Source of the DNA: BA4 sp044376575
GTDB taxonomy: Bacteria > Bacteroidota > Bacteroidia > CAIKAF01
DNA length: 64,000 nucleotides
NCBI GenBank assembly: GCA_044376575.1
Contig: JBILKR010000010.1
Span: forward strand, 1 to 64,000
Direction of reading: 5' to 3'
Part shown: positions 52,416-63,309 of the stretch, in pieces
How positions within the stretch are numbered: the first letter of the stretch is position 1
Layout: each line of letters begins with the position of its first letter
Made by a program: the position numbers and the translations under genes
Notes under the pieces: model-generated
Databases searched by the model: none
Seen by the model: only the letters and a program-made list of their open reading frames with translations
What the model was told of the DNA's origin: nothing

Positions 52416-53819
52416 TTAAATATTGATGGCTCTGTTTTCTGAAGCGGCCAAACATGCGTCTTTAAAGCTTTCAGAAAATGTTGGGTGAGCATGACAAACT
52501 CGTCCAATATCTTCTGCGGATGCACGGAATTCCATTGCAACTGTTGCTTCCATGATCATATCTGCAGCACGTGGGCCAATCATGTGAACACCTAAAATTT
52601 CATCGGTTTCCTGATCAGCTAACACCTTGATTAAACCATCTGTATCCATGCTGGCTCGGGCTCTTCCACTGGCTTTAAATGGAAAAGAACCGGCCTTATA
52701 TTTTTTACCCATTTCTTTCAATTGCTCTTCTGTATATCCTACAGAGGCAACTTCAGGCCAGGTATATACTACATTGGGAATCAATAAATAATTGATGTGT
52801 GGTTTTTGTCCTGCTATAATTTCAGCGACTACCACACCTTCATCTTCGGCTTTATGTGCAAGCATTGCACCTCGCACTACATCTCCAATTGCATAAATTC
52901 CTTTCACCGAAGTTTCCAGATGATCGTTTACCGGTATTTTTCCTCTTTCATCAGTTTTAAGTCCTGCGTTTTCCAGCGCTAATTGGTCTGTGTAAGGTCT
53001 TCTTCCGATAGAAACAAGGCAATAGTCGCCTTCCAGTGAAAGTTCCTTACCATCTTTATCCGTTGCAGATACTGTCACCTTTTTACCGCTTGATTTTACG
53101 CCGGTAACTTTATGATGAAAATAAAAATCAAAATTCAGTTTCTTTAAAACTTTTTGTAGCTCTTTGCTGAGTGTTGTATCCATTGCAGGAGTGAGCCGGT
53201 CCATGTATTCAACTACAGAAATTTTTGAACCAAGACGTGCATATACAGAGCCCAGTTCCAAGCCAATTACTCCACCACCGATCACAACCATGTGTTTTGG
53301 AATTTCTTTCAATTCCAATGCTTCTGTGGATGTGATGATTTTCTTTTTATCGATTTCTATACCGGGTAAAGAAGCAGGTTTGGATCCGGTAGCAATCACT
53401 ATATTTTTTCCGGTTATTTCTTGAGTTGTTCCGTCATCTTTTTTTATCGATACGGTAGTTGCATTCTTGAATGAACCATGTCCGTAATACGTATCGATTT
53501 TATTTTTTTTCATCAGGTAAGCAATTCCGTCTGTGGTTTGTTTTACCACATCCGATTTTCTTTTTACCATCTGAGTAAGATCTGCTTTCAGATCTTTTAA
53601 CTGGATACCGTGTTCTGCAAAATGATGACTGGCATTATAATAATGTTCAGAAGAGTCAAGCATTGCCTTGGATGGGATACAACCTACATTAAGACAGGTG
53701 CCTCCGAGAGTATTATATCGCTCAATAATTGCAGTTTTTAATCCCAGCTGCGCAGCACGAATAGCACCTACATATCCTCCGGGTCCTGATCCGATAAATA
53801 TTACATCGTATTGACTCAT
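52416..53819 (-). CDS. lpdA: Dihydrolipoyl dehydrogenase (E3)
   Basis: Flavoprotein of 467 residues, reoxidising dihydrolipoyl groups of 2-oxo acid dehydrogenase complexes or the glycine cleavage system. FAD binding at GSGPGGYVGAI, the redox disulfide in GGTCLNVGCIPSK, NAD-binding GGGVIGLELGSV, FAD-side IGDVVRGAMLAHKAEDEG and the catalytic HAHPTFSES are present. It would serve the E2 encoded at 34640-35956, though the two are 17 kb apart. A good promoter candidate is just upstream (53834-53867). Transcribed convergently with the TrmH-like gene. Confidence 0.96.
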   Translation of the reverse strand: MSQYDVIFIGSGPGGYVGAIRAAQLGLKTAIIERYNTLGGTCLNVGCIPSKAMLDSSEHYYNASHHFAEHGIQLKDLKADLTQMVKRKSDVVKQTTDGIAYLMKKNKIDTYYGHGSFKNATTVSIKKDDGTTQEITGKNIVIATGSKPASLPGIEIDKKKIITSTEALELKEIPKHMVVIGGGVIGLELGSVYARLGSKISVVEYMDRLTPAMDTTLSKELQKVLKKLNFDFYFHHKVTGVKSSGKKVTVSATDKDGKELSLEGDYCLVSIGRRPYTDQLALENAGLKTDERGKIPVNDHLETSVKGIYAIGDVVRGAMLAHKAEDEGVVVAEIIAGQKPHINYLLIPNVVYTWPEVASVGYTEEQLKEMGKKYKAGSFPFKASGRARASMDTDGLIKVLADQETDEILGVHMIGPRAADMIMEATVAMEFRASAEDIGRVCHAHPTFSESFKDACLAASENRAINI

Positions 53820-53833
53820 GGTAAAAATTTTTA

Positions 53834-53867
53834 CAAAAATAGCAGTAATGTTGAAATGAAACCCAAA
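53834..53867 (-). promoter_or_regulatory. Candidate promoter for lpdA
   Basis: On the minus strand TATTTTTG (53841-53834) matches TAnnTTTG exactly, with TTTG 22 bases upstream (53867-53864). The lpdA ATG is 14 bases downstream of the -7 box. Confidence 0.45.
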
Positions 53868-53875
53868 TTCAGGAT

Positions 53876-56539
53876 TTATTGCTTGATAAATTTTCTAAAT
53901 AAGGATGTTGTATTTCTTCTGATTTCAAGTATATATAATCCTGCATCCCACCCATGAGTTGAAACGGATACTTTATTTCCCTGCAATATTTCTGAATGAA
54001 TTATTTTTCCGTTAACATCATAAATATCTATCATCGTTTTTTTCCAATTTTCATTCAATAAAATATTTATATAATCTTTCGCCGGATTGGGTGAAATTGT
54101 AATGCTGATATCCTCTTCCTGCAACGAAGAAATATCTGGAACAACATATATGGTAGATACTGTGTTTGTTCGTATGGGAGGATTGTAATCAAAATAAATA
54201 TCAGAGAAGTTTTGGATCTCTTCATTGATCTGCATCGTATTGAAATACTTTACCCTGAATTTTACAAATCCGCAGGATCCGATCGGATCTGAAGCACTAT
54301 CCGGCAACATGATATTATTAAATCTAAATTCTCCAATATGCCCGTTTCGCAATGAAAATTGTAATGGCTGATGGCTTGAAGCTATCATTTCAATAGATGA
54401 CAAGTCAAGTTGTAATGAAAAAGTATCAATGATGACTACATCCTGTGCTTCTGCATTGCCGATATTTTGAAAATATATAATGTATTCCAGCCATCCCGGA
54501 GCGGACATGTCGGTGAGGGTATCGATATTTACTTCTTTGTAGTTCGGGTCGTAAGGACCAACTACAGTGCTGTTGCTGATGTATTGATTATTCATTGGAG
54601 TAGAATCATTCAGAACAGGTAGAATGGCTGCATTTGAGGTGATGACGTCTCCAATATTCATGTTGGTGGGAATCGTAAATTGAGCATGGATTGTTCCCAA
54701 CTGTTGTGGTAAAAGCGCGCCGGTATTCCACTCCAGTGTTTGTCCGTTTATGCCTGATGGAGCTGGAGAGGCTGTCAGGTAATTGATAGATTGATCGTAT
54801 GTAAAATTAACCGTTGTATTGATTGTACTTGTTCCCACATTTTTAAAAGTAATCAAGTAGGAGAGAACCAGTCCTGCTTTTGGTGCGCTTACCGGAGTAA
54901 TATCAATTTTTAAATCATTAATGTTGGCTGGAGCTGTTAATCCAAAATCTTGCCCGCTTTGTATATTCCCTAGTCCATTAAAAGTAGTGCTTAGTGTTGG
55001 ATTAGTTGTTAGTGAATGATAAACGGGAATGTTCGGAATTTCTATATTCATGATACCGGGTAGGGTATAAAAAAAATATTCTCCATTGGCATTTGTTGAT
55101 GTTACATAATTAGTATTGTTTAATTGTAAAACTACATTCGGAATTCCAATTTCTCCTCCATCAAATATACTGTTACTGTTACTGTCGAAATAAACTGTTC
55201 CCTGTATGATGTTTGCATTGTCCACAATTTTCACGAGATAGCTTCCTGTGGAAAGGTTGGCAGATAAACTTCCGAAATTAAAAGTATTGCCTCCCGGTCC
55301 GCTCATGTAAATATCGCCTGATGGATGTTGAGTCACGGCATATCCATAATGGGCAGAAGCAGGTCCTGAGGATTGCAATACCCAGTTAATATTTCCTTGC
55401 GCGTTTAAATTTGCAATAAATGCTTTTGCAAATCCTCCGGCATTAATTGTTGTTGATCCCATCGTAAAACTTGCTTCGCAAGAACCAACCAGTAAAATGT
55501 TACCATTGTTTCCCATTTCAATATCATAACCTCCGTCAATACCTGTTCCTCCATAATTTTGCACCCAGTCAAAAGTTCCGTTCGCATTTACTTTACCAAC
55601 TAATATTTCATCGTTTCCGGCGCCGGTTAGATTGATGGCTCCAAAAGAGGCCTGCGTATCAAAGTTGCCGGTAAAGTATGTATTGCCTGACACATCGGAA
55701 CATAGTCCGTATATTTCTCCGTTAAAATTGCCCAACGCACTCCATATATAATTCCCGGCAGCGTTCAACTTTACAATAAATTTTTGAGTAATTCCCAATG
55801 TAACATTGGTGCCTGCAAAATTTGTTGAGGCAGATGTTGAAGTTCCTGCCACATAAATTGATGCATTATCATCTACATCCATGCTCCACATAGTTTCAAT
55901 GGCAGTGCCACTAATGCTTTTACCCCACAACGTATTTCCTGATCCATCGAGCTTTACGATAAAAACTTCAGATTGACCGGCAGATGGAAGTGAAATGGTG
56001 TTGAATGTGAATGCTGATGTGTAGGTTCCGCCGATATAAATATTTCCTGCATTATCATTTTTAATTGATAAACCGACATCATTGCCAGTACCTCCAAAAT
56101 TATCCGCATATTCAACAACACCGTTGGATGCATTTATTTTAATGACATATCCATCTGTTGATCCTGTTGTTGTTAAAGAAAAAGATCCTGCCTGAAGTGT
56201 TGCGTTAAATTGCCCGGTAATCCAGATATATCCCAACGGATCAAAAACCATTTCATTCACATAGTCAGCAGCAATACCACCTAAAGCTGTTGACCATAAA
56301 ATATTTCCTGCAGCATCATACTTAATGACCATTACATCCTGATACCCAAAACTGGTATATGTATTGTTCCCAATGGTTACCGTGCTAACGTATTGTCCTG
56401 CGGTAAATATGTTATTAAATGGATCCGTGCATACTTCTATACCCATGCCTTCTTCCGGAACAATCCATTCAACAGCTTGTGTATAAACAGGGCGAATAAT
56501 TACAATACAAAAAATAAACAGAAAGAATATCTTTTTCAT
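53876..56539 (-). CDS. T9SS type-A-sorted secreted protein with SBBP-like propeller
   Basis: Protein of 887 residues. Signal peptide 1-20 (ending VYTQ). Residues about 20-440 consist of seven or eight repeats with the pattern LGGxxxDYxxxMxxDxxGxIxxTG, an SBBP-type beta-propeller signature. Residues about 455-540 look like a SdrD-B-like domain (IQGTVYFDSNSNSIFDGGEIG), residues about 540-790 DUF11-type beta domains, and the last about 75 residues (ITISPNPAKDYINILL ... FRKFIKQ) are a type-A T9SS sorting domain. It would be secreted and surface-anchored or released. It is on the same strand as lnt and the PorU-like gene. Confidence 0.83.
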   Translation of the reverse strand: MKKIFFLFIFCIVIIRPVYTQAVEWIVPEEGMGIEVCTDPFNNIFTAGQYVSTVTIGNNTYTSFGYQDVMVIKYDAAGNILWSTALGGIAADYVNEMVFDPLGYIWITGQFNATLQAGSFSLTTTGSTDGYVIKINASNGVVEYADNFGGTGNDVGLSIKNDNAGNIYIGGTYTSAFTFNTISLPSAGQSEVFIVKLDGSGNTLWGKSISGTAIETMWSMDVDDNASIYVAGTSTSASTNFAGTNVTLGITQKFIVKLNAAGNYIWSALGNFNGEIYGLCSDVSGNTYFTGNFDTQASFGAINLTGAGNDEILVGKVNANGTFDWVQNYGGTGIDGGYDIEMGNNGNILLVGSCEASFTMGSTTINAGGFAKAFIANLNAQGNINWVLQSSGPASAHYGYAVTQHPSGDIYMSGPGGNTFNFGSLSANLSTGSYLVKIVDNANIIQGTVYFDSNSNSIFDGGEIGIPNVVLQLNNTNYVTSTNANGEYFFYTLPGIMNIEIPNIPVYHSLTTNPTLSTTFNGLGNIQSGQDFGLTAPANINDLKIDITPVSAPKAGLVLSYLITFKNVGTSTINTTVNFTYDQSINYLTASPAPSGINGQTLEWNTGALLPQQLGTIHAQFTIPTNMNIGDVITSNAAILPVLNDSTPMNNQYISNSTVVGPYDPNYKEVNIDTLTDMSAPGWLEYIIYFQNIGNAEAQDVVIIDTFSLQLDLSSIEMIASSHQPLQFSLRNGHIGEFRFNNIMLPDSASDPIGSCGFVKFRVKYFNTMQINEEIQNFSDIYFDYNPPIRTNTVSTIYVVPDISSLQEEDISITISPNPAKDYINILLNENWKKTMIDIYDVNGKIIHSEILQGNKVSVSTHGWDAGLYILEIRRNTTSLFRKFIKQ

Positions 56540-56599
56540 AGTTGAATACTTAAGTGAATCAATAAAATAAAGGTAAAATAAAATTCGCTTAACTAACTT

Positions 56600-58207
56600 T
56601 TATAATGCATTCTTCCTTTTCAGGAATCCTTTCACGTAAACAAAAATAATCAGCATTACTGCAATCATTCCTGAAATACGGGCGATAAAATCTCCAGATT
56701 TAGTGTAAAGGGTAATAGTTTCGTTGGCATTTATGGTTCCTTTGATGGCTTCCTGTTGATTGTATAAAGAAGGCTGGATGATATCTCCCCGTTGATTAAT
56801 GAAGCATGAAATACCTGTATTTGCTGCTCTTGCCACACTTCTTCTGTTCTCAATGGCACGCAGTCTTGCATAGGCAAGCAATTGTTTGTATCCGGGTGTA
56901 TTACCCCACCATGCATCGTTTGTACTTACAGAAATAAAATTCGCACCGTTGATTACATACTCACTAACAAATTCTCCGTATATCGACTCATAACAGATTA
57001 CCGGAGCTGCCTTAATATTCCTTGTGGAGTGTGAGAAAACTGTTCGTATATCTTGTGTTCCCATATCTCCTATCTGTCCTCCCAGCGAACCGAATAATTG
57101 ACCTTGAATGGGTTTTAAAATCTCAGCAAAAGGTAGAGTTTCTGGTCCGGGTACCAGTTTAGATTTATGATACAATTGAAATCCCGCTCGTTTATCGATT
57201 TGAATGGCTGAATTATGGTCATCGTAATACAACTCTTTTTCTCTGAATTTTTCTGCGGTTGAAGGAATTTCTTCATCCGTTTGATACAATTGTAAATGAC
57301 TGATTCCGGATATAAAATTTAAATGAGGATATTTATCTGTAATTGATTTTAAGATTCTGTATTCCGGAGTTTCTAAAATTTCATGATGCCAAACTCCATG
57401 TGGATAGATGGAAGTTTCTGGTGTGATGACATAATCGGTTAAACTATCCACCTTGGGTTGTATCAGTCGTAAAATATCTGTGAATTGATCAGCAGGAGAT
57501 TTGCTGAACTTATCCCATGGATCTACATTCGGTTGAACCAATACAACATTTACAGGATTTACTTTTTCAGTATAGGTAATATATCGCAAATAGGAAAGTC
57601 CTGCTGGTAGAAGTAAAATTAATGTTGTTGCAGTAACGATGAATTTATATGGATGAGACTTGCTGATGCGAAGTATGGATTCAAAAATCAGAATATTCAC
57701 AAGTAAAATCCAAAGTGTACCTCCGGGAGTTCCGGTATATTCATACCATTGAATGATTTCAGGGCGATTTGCAAAAACATTACCTAATGTTAACCAGGGC
57801 CATGATAAATCCCAGCGATGATGAAAAAATTCAAAAGCAATCCATGCGGTAATAAGTGCGATGTATCCTCTTTGTTTCCCCAATACTTCCATTGCTTTAT
57901 CCCCAAACATCCAAACCATCGTCATCATTAATGCATTTACAATAATGGCGACGTATGCTCCTTCGGGTGATGAAAAATAAATCCAGTAAGTGGTCAATAA
58001 ATTCCAGATGAATAGTGCCAGATAAACATGGCTCATGTATTGTAATTTTTTTCTGCTCTCGTTAATGATATTCAGACGATGCCCGATATACAATAGAGGA
58101 ACAAAAGCAATAAAAATTAAAAAAGGGAATCCATTTGCTGGCCAGCTAAACGTTAAAAGAATTCCTGATAAAAAAGCCAAAAGTAAAAAGTGATACCACC
58201 GATTCAT
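56600..58207 (-). CDS. lnt: Apolipoprotein N-acyltransferase
   Basis: Lnt, about 535 residues from the ATG at 58207 (an earlier in-frame TTG at 58216 is less likely). It adds the third acyl chain to lipoproteins at the outer side of the cytoplasmic membrane. Several N-terminal hydrophobic helices are followed by a nitrilase-like domain with the catalytic triad: Glu in TPETSIY, Lys in HKSKLVPG and Cys in VICYESIYG. A last hydrophobic helix lies near the C-terminus. It begins 11 bases after the stop of the PorU-like gene, so the two are probably co-transcribed. Confidence 0.93.
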   Translation of the reverse strand: MNRWYHFLLLAFLSGILLTFSWPANGFPFLIFIAFVPLLYIGHRLNIINESRKKLQYMSHVYLALFIWNLLTTYWIYFSSPEGAYVAIIVNALMMTMVWMFGDKAMEVLGKQRGYIALITAWIAFEFFHHRWDLSWPWLTLGNVFANRPEIIQWYEYTGTPGGTLWILLVNILIFESILRISKSHPYKFIVTATTLILLLPAGLSYLRYITYTEKVNPVNVVLVQPNVDPWDKFSKSPADQFTDILRLIQPKVDSLTDYVITPETSIYPHGVWHHEILETPEYRILKSITDKYPHLNFISGISHLQLYQTDEEIPSTAEKFREKELYYDDHNSAIQIDKRAGFQLYHKSKLVPGPETLPFAEILKPIQGQLFGSLGGQIGDMGTQDIRTVFSHSTRNIKAAPVICYESIYGEFVSEYVINGANFISVSTNDAWWGNTPGYKQLLAYARLRAIENRRSVARAANTGISCFINQRGDIIQPSLYNQQEAIKGTINANETITLYTKSGDFIARISGMIAVMLIIFVYVKGFLKRKNAL

Positions 58208-58218
58208 ATGTATCAAGA

Positions 58219-61200
58219 TTAACGAATGATATACATTTTTCCAAATCCGTCTTTGAAATATTTATCGGCATTGCTTTTCATTCGGTCGATCTGTTTGTCG
58301 TTCATTTTTGCAATTACACGATAAAGATACACTCCCGTTGCCAAAGGATCTCCGTATTCATCTGTTCCATTCCATTTAAATGAGGTGACATTATTCCCAA
58401 TGTGTATTGGACCTATTTCATCCTGTGTGATTTCTCTCACCACTACACCACTGATGGTCAGAATTTGAATTTTAAATTCAGTTGGAATTTCATAGCCGGT
58501 AAGTGTAAATACAAATTGTGTGGAAGTAGAAAATGGATTCGGATAGTTTAGTACTTGTGTGATTTCAGATTTTGATACAACTGTAAATGATATACTATAA
58601 TCGAATTGTATAGTCCCAATTCCGGATTCGTTTTCTGCCATATCTTTTGCGTCTATCAATAACTGATAAGTCCCATCCTGACCAATAAAATCAGGTGTAA
58701 ATTCTACACGGCAATAATTATCACTTGTTGTTGCAGGAATAAATGATATTTCAGGATTTCCATAATGTATTTTTTGCGGTGTTGATTGCAATGGTTTTTT
58801 TAAATAAACAGTTACATTATTGGTATCATTTAACAACAGTGCTTCATTTTCATCTTTAAGTTGAATTATAATTTCAGGTTTTGCAGAAACTATAGCTTCG
58901 TCTGTGATGTGAATACCATCAAATGTTACATCTAACAGAGGATTAATTTTTTCAACTTGTGTGTAGAAATTCTTTTGGCCAATATTATTAAAGTGTGCTT
59001 GCTCTAACTGGTGTTCAGGATGATTGATTGGATTAACTTCAATCCATAAACTATTTTTATAAGGATATGCAGTAGTTGAAATCTGCATAGTATCGAGAAG
59101 CGAAGAATTAATTTTTAATGAATCAATTTTTTTAAAGTAATTATGAATTTGATTGTTTTTATCAATAACAAAATATCTCATCATTAAGCTATCCATATCG
59201 TAATCTCCTATATTTTCTATTGCGGTAGAAATCTTTAAGTTTTTTCCCTGGTCGATGGTATCACTTTCAAATACAAAGTGAGCAGAAGGATTAAGTGCCG
59301 CCTCGGGTATTCCTTCAAATAAAACATGCCATCTGTCAAGTTGCCGTGGAGTTTGATTTTGATCGTCGCGGGTAAATAAACTAAGTTTTAAATAAGGATA
59401 AATACCAGCATCAATGGTGTTATACAAATCAAGTATTTCAAAGGTTGAGGGTTGAATGGCATTGTAAAGTATATCTTCACCACCATTTGTTTTAACTCCA
59501 ATAATATTAACTGCTACAGAGTCTTCAAGCACGTCTGAATCAACAGAATAAGACGACCAGTGGAATGATTTCCACTGGCTTGCAGGACCAATTAATGGTG
59601 TTTTTTGTGTGCCAAATATCCAGTCGTTTTCTAATAGTGCTGTTAGTTCAGCAGGCATATTGTTTGCCGGAGCAACGGATTCCTGTGTCAGTTGCGGATA
59701 TCCTTTACGTGTAAAGAAAATATAAGATCGAGATATAGCGTTGGTTACTAAATCCCGCAGGGTGTCTGCACCAAGATTTTCAAAAGCATTAATCAAACTA
59801 TTCGGCCAAAAAGATGCATTGGTAAAGGGAGGAATATGGTTAGTGTATGCAAGAATATAATGTCCTGAAGGTACCACGTTGCTGATAAAATTTTCAAGCG
59901 CATAGCGCTGTCCTGCATCTGCAACATTAAAGAAAAAATATTTCGAAACCCTATTGTAACATGCGCAATTGTCATTTGCATTTCCAAATGCATTGGTTGG
60001 ATTAACTCCATTACAGCGAGTTCCCCATGGTATTAAAGTGATGGGATCAATTACAGCAACATACATCCCTCGGTTAAATCCACATGGAACAGGCCCGGTA
60101 CCTTCTTCCTGAATACTTCCATCGATACTATATTCAGAATTGAACTGGCAGCAGTCGCCGGGTTGTAAAGCTGGATAAGTAATACAATTCAGTTCTTTAA
60201 CATTGGGTGTAAATTCAAATTTTCTTATGGATCTATTATCATCCATATAAACATATTGATTGTCTTTGAACTGAAAAAAATGATCTTGCCCCCACCCATA
60301 TTTATTCGGTATATATTGGAATGAACTTTCTTTCCATTTGTAAAAAATTCCCGTTTGGGCAGAATCAACACCTGTTCGCCAGAAATAAACAGTACTGTCG
60401 CTGGATGTAATTGCCGGTTTCCATTTAACAACACCACCGGTTTGTTGAATGATGGTGTCGCGAAGGAACGGACTATTAAAAAGATCGGTAGTATCGATTT
60501 GAATTTTATATTTTTTTAGTGGTGCGAAAGGATTCCCTGTAGAGGCTTTTAACGTTACCGGAAAGCTAGGGACAACCTGAAATTTGAAAGGATATACAGG
60601 AATAATTTCAGACGATAGAATATTTATCGTTTTTACAACCTGATTGTTACTTTCATTCATTTCTGCTATTTGCATAAATGGATCAGCGGTGATGGTAAAT
60701 ACATTTTCACCCATTCCACGAATGATGTCAACAGGAAATTTGAATATAACTGTATCTAAATAATTAAATCCGCTTCGGCTGATATAAATTGTAGTATCAG
60801 GTATTCCTGGTGTTGGGAATTTTCTTGTTGCGCTAATCAACACAGGGCCTGTAAATGTTTTTCCTATATTATGCCATGTAACTTCTATATCAAAAGAATC
60901 AATTTCATTGGTAATATTTTCAGGAATAAATCTCACATCTTCATTTAGAATTTCAAGGTCAGGTTTATCCCAGTTACTGATACGGACAGCAGGATCACCA
61001 TGCATTTGTGATTCCAAGCCGGAAATTCTCATTAAAGAATTATATGTTGTACCCTGTGAAAGTTCATTCACTGCCTGCTGAATACATTTCCCTACCGATT
61101 GATTGAATTGATCCAGTGCAATGTTTTTATAAATGGAATCTGTAACAATTTTAAGAAATGAAGATAAACCGACGGATGTAGATGCAATAAATGCGAGGGC

Positions 61201-63309
61201 TGCCTTATTGGGCTCCAATACAAATTTTTCGCTAATCAGTGGTGACGTTTGAAATATATCTCCGGATAAACATGAATTTCCAATAAATACAGGATACTTG
61301 CCTGTATTGTAATAGTTTTGCGGATCGTCAATATCCTGATCAAAACCGGTACCTGAACCATGACCGAAAATAGTAATCAACGATACACCTTCTTCGTTGA
61401 TAAGTTTTCGAACAGTATCTGAGAGTCCTTGTTGAAAAGGCTGATTTTGTTGTTTGAGAACAGTAAATACATTTCCTCCGAATAAAGAATCTTCGATGAT
61501 ATTTTCAAAACCCTGTAAATAAGAGGCGAGTTGCTGTTGTTCGTTGAGCGTTGTACCACCACCCATGTGAATAATATTCTTCATCCAGCGAGCCGGAACA
61601 TTGCCTTCGTGTTCTTTAACTTTATCGAGGTAGTCCAGCACTTGTGAATTATTTGTTGCAGATAGTCTTCCAATGGCTACATCTTCTCTCTCCGGATCAA
61701 GTATCCTGAAACCATATAAATGATCAGTAGGAGGAACGCCGATTGCAGGAACTAAATTGTTTGAATAATTACCAATATAACCTCCGCCTCCATTTGGATT
61801 CAGCAATGTATTCCGAATTCCTTTGCCAATTAAAAATAAATGTTCAGGTTTTACATCCCACTCTTCGAGTGTCATTTTTAAAAAATTACGAATTGCACCC
61901 GGATGTTTTTGAATACCGAATGCAAATTGATCATACAATTCTTCTACATTGATAACAATGGAATTATATCCTGTTTGCTGTCTGTAATTTTTATATTCTT
62001 GTGCTGATGGAAGTAATGAACCATGAGTTAAAATGATGTAATCGAAATCCCTGAATGTGGATTGATAATCAATAAATTTTCGTTCGCTGCCTAATGTGTT
62101 TCTTATGGCTCTTGCGCTGTTAATGGTTTGAATTTGACTTTCTGATGTGATGTAACATTTTTTTAATCCACCGCCATTGGGTATTAATGCCTGTATTCCC
62201 AGTCCTCCGATGTATGCCTTGATTCTTTTTTTATTAGTTAAATCATGAATCCAAACTTGTGTAGAACCGCTGTTGAATCCGGAAATATCCACCCTTGTTT
62301 TCGATTGTAAAGTTGCATCAGGTATATACATGATTTGTTTTGTACGATTACCTAAATTATAAACCTGTGGTAATACAAGTTTTGTATATGCTATTCCAGA
62401 ACGTATAGTTGCTGCCGGATTATATGCGGTGAACTGAACCAGATAAGGAGACGATGATGATAAAAGCTGGGTGGCCGGCAATGTAAATGATTTTTTGTAT
62501 GCCTGAAATCCGTCAAGTAAAGTATCCAACACAAGTGTCGATCCGAAGGTTATTTTGTGTTGATGCTCATTTCCTGAAAACGGATTGTTTCCGGATATTA
62601 AATGAATTGTTAGACTCGCATTTTCACTTGCATACAGTGAAGCTAAATAATTATTGAAAGGGGCATTCCATCCGGGATTAACAGATACATTGCCATTGAA
62701 AAGTGTTGCCCATCCTTCACCTTTGTCAAAATCCGGATTGAGTTTTCCGCTACTGTATATTGGACCATCGTAATACAATCCGGAAAATTCCTGAATGATT
62801 TCGGCAAAATAATTTGTAGAACTAATATAGCTGCCAAAAGCATTATCTGTTTCATTAGTTAGGCGCGAATTGTTGAGAGATGAATTCCAGGTAATAAAAT
62901 AATATGAGGTGTCATTAAACTGACTTCGTCCTTTTGATAAATGATGCTCATTAAAAATATATAATGAAGAGTCAAGCCATCCATCGTTTCTAATTCCATA
63001 AAATTCTATGTAATCAGTTGTATTAAAGATTCCGTCATTTTCTCCTTCGATATAAACAGGAATTTCAGCACCTCTGAAAAACAATTGAATATTTTTTGGA
63101 TTCACGCTATTTACAGGGAATCCGGCATTTAATAGCGTAGTGTAAGGAATTCGATAAACCCCTTCATTCACCACTCCGACTTTAACATATTCCTGATTAT
63201 AATTGACCCACTGATTAGCATATTGCGCTGATGTGTGGAATGAATAAAAAAGGAAATTCCAAAGGAATAAAATTTTAGAAAATGATATCAGGCGTTTATA
63301 AGTCTCCAT
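58219..63309 (-). CDS. PorU-like T9SS sortase (C25 cysteine peptidase, long PorU2 type)
   Basis: Protein of 1696 residues from the ATG at 63309, chosen over a TTG at 63330 inside the upstream gene. Signal peptide about 1-30. The C25 (gingipain-like) domain lies at about 450-800: GHGSGTGFDQD holds the catalytic His and FIGNSCLSGD the Cys, with the block IGKGIRN before them. The middle third is beta-rich domains, and the last about 100 residues are a sorting-domain-like end (LNYPNPFSTSTQFVFTL ... GDPLATGVYLYRVI). Gingipain-type PorU cleaves T9SS substrates; typical PorU has 1100-1300 residues, so this longer form fits the PorU2 group. It overlaps the PorV/PorQ-like gene by 14 bases. Confidence 0.82.
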   Translation of the reverse strand: METYKRLISFSKILFLWNFLFYSFHTSAQYANQWVNYNQEYVKVGVVNEGVYRIPYTTLLNAGFPVNSVNPKNIQLFFRGAEIPVYIEGENDGIFNTTDYIEFYGIRNDGWLDSSLYIFNEHHLSKGRSQFNDTSYYFITWNSSLNNSRLTNETDNAFGSYISSTNYFAEIIQEFSGLYYDGPIYSSGKLNPDFDKGEGWATLFNGNVSVNPGWNAPFNNYLASLYASENASLTIHLISGNNPFSGNEHQHKITFGSTLVLDTLLDGFQAYKKSFTLPATQLLSSSSPYLVQFTAYNPAATIRSGIAYTKLVLPQVYNLGNRTKQIMYIPDATLQSKTRVDISGFNSGSTQVWIHDLTNKKRIKAYIGGLGIQALIPNGGGLKKCYITSESQIQTINSARAIRNTLGSERKFIDYQSTFRDFDYIILTHGSLLPSAQEYKNYRQQTGYNSIVINVEELYDQFAFGIQKHPGAIRNFLKMTLEEWDVKPEHLFLIGKGIRNTLLNPNGGGGYIGNYSNNLVPAIGVPPTDHLYGFRILDPEREDVAIGRLSATNNSQVLDYLDKVKEHEGNVPARWMKNIIHMGGGTTLNEQQQLASYLQGFENIIEDSLFGGNVFTVLKQQNQPFQQGLSDTVRKLINEEGVSLITIFGHGSGTGFDQDIDDPQNYYNTGKYPVFIGNSCLSGDIFQTSPLISEKFVLEPNKAALAFIASTSVGLSSFLKIVTDSIYKNIALDQFNQSVGKCIQQAVNELSQGTTYNSLMRISGLESQMHGDPAVRISNWDKPDLEILNEDVRFIPENITNEIDSFDIEVTWHNIGKTFTGPVLISATRKFPTPGIPDTTIYISRSGFNYLDTVIFKFPVDIIRGMGENVFTITADPFMQIAEMNESNNQVVKTINILSSEIIPVYPFKFQVVPSFPVTLKASTGNPFAPLKKYKIQIDTTDLFNSPFLRDTIIQQTGGVVKWKPAITSSDSTVYFWRTGVDSAQTGIFYKWKESSFQYIPNKYGWGQDHFFQFKDNQYVYMDDNRSIRKFEFTPNVKELNCITYPALQPGDCCQFNSEYSIDGSIQEEGTGPVPCGFNRGMYVAVIDPITLIPWGTRCNGVNPTNAFGNANDNCACYNRVSKYFFFNVADAGQRYALENFISNVVPSGHYILAYTNHIPPFTNASFWPNSLINAFENLGADTLRDLVTNAISRSYIFFTRKGYPQLTQESVAPANNMPAELTALLENDWIFGTQKTPLIGPASQWKSFHWSSYSVDSDVLEDSVAVNIIGVKTNGGEDILYNAIQPSTFEILDLYNTIDAGIYPYLKLSLFTRDDQNQTPRQLDRWHVLFEGIPEAALNPSAHFVFESDTIDQGKNLKISTAIENIGDYDMDSLMMRYFVIDKNNQIHNYFKKIDSLKINSSLLDTMQISTTAYPYKNSLWIEVNPINHPEHQLEQAHFNNIGQKNFYTQVEKINPLLDVTFDGIHITDEAIVSAKPEIIIQLKDENEALLLNDTNNVTVYLKKPLQSTPQKIHYGNPEISFIPATTSDNYCRVEFTPDFIGQDGTYQLLIDAKDMAENESGIGTIQFDYSISFTVVSKSEITQVLNYPNPFSTSTQFVFTLTGYEIPTEFKIQILTISGVVVREITQDEIGPIHIGNNVTSFKWNGTDEYGDPLATGVYLYRVIAKMNDKQIDRMKSNADKYFKDGFGKMYIIR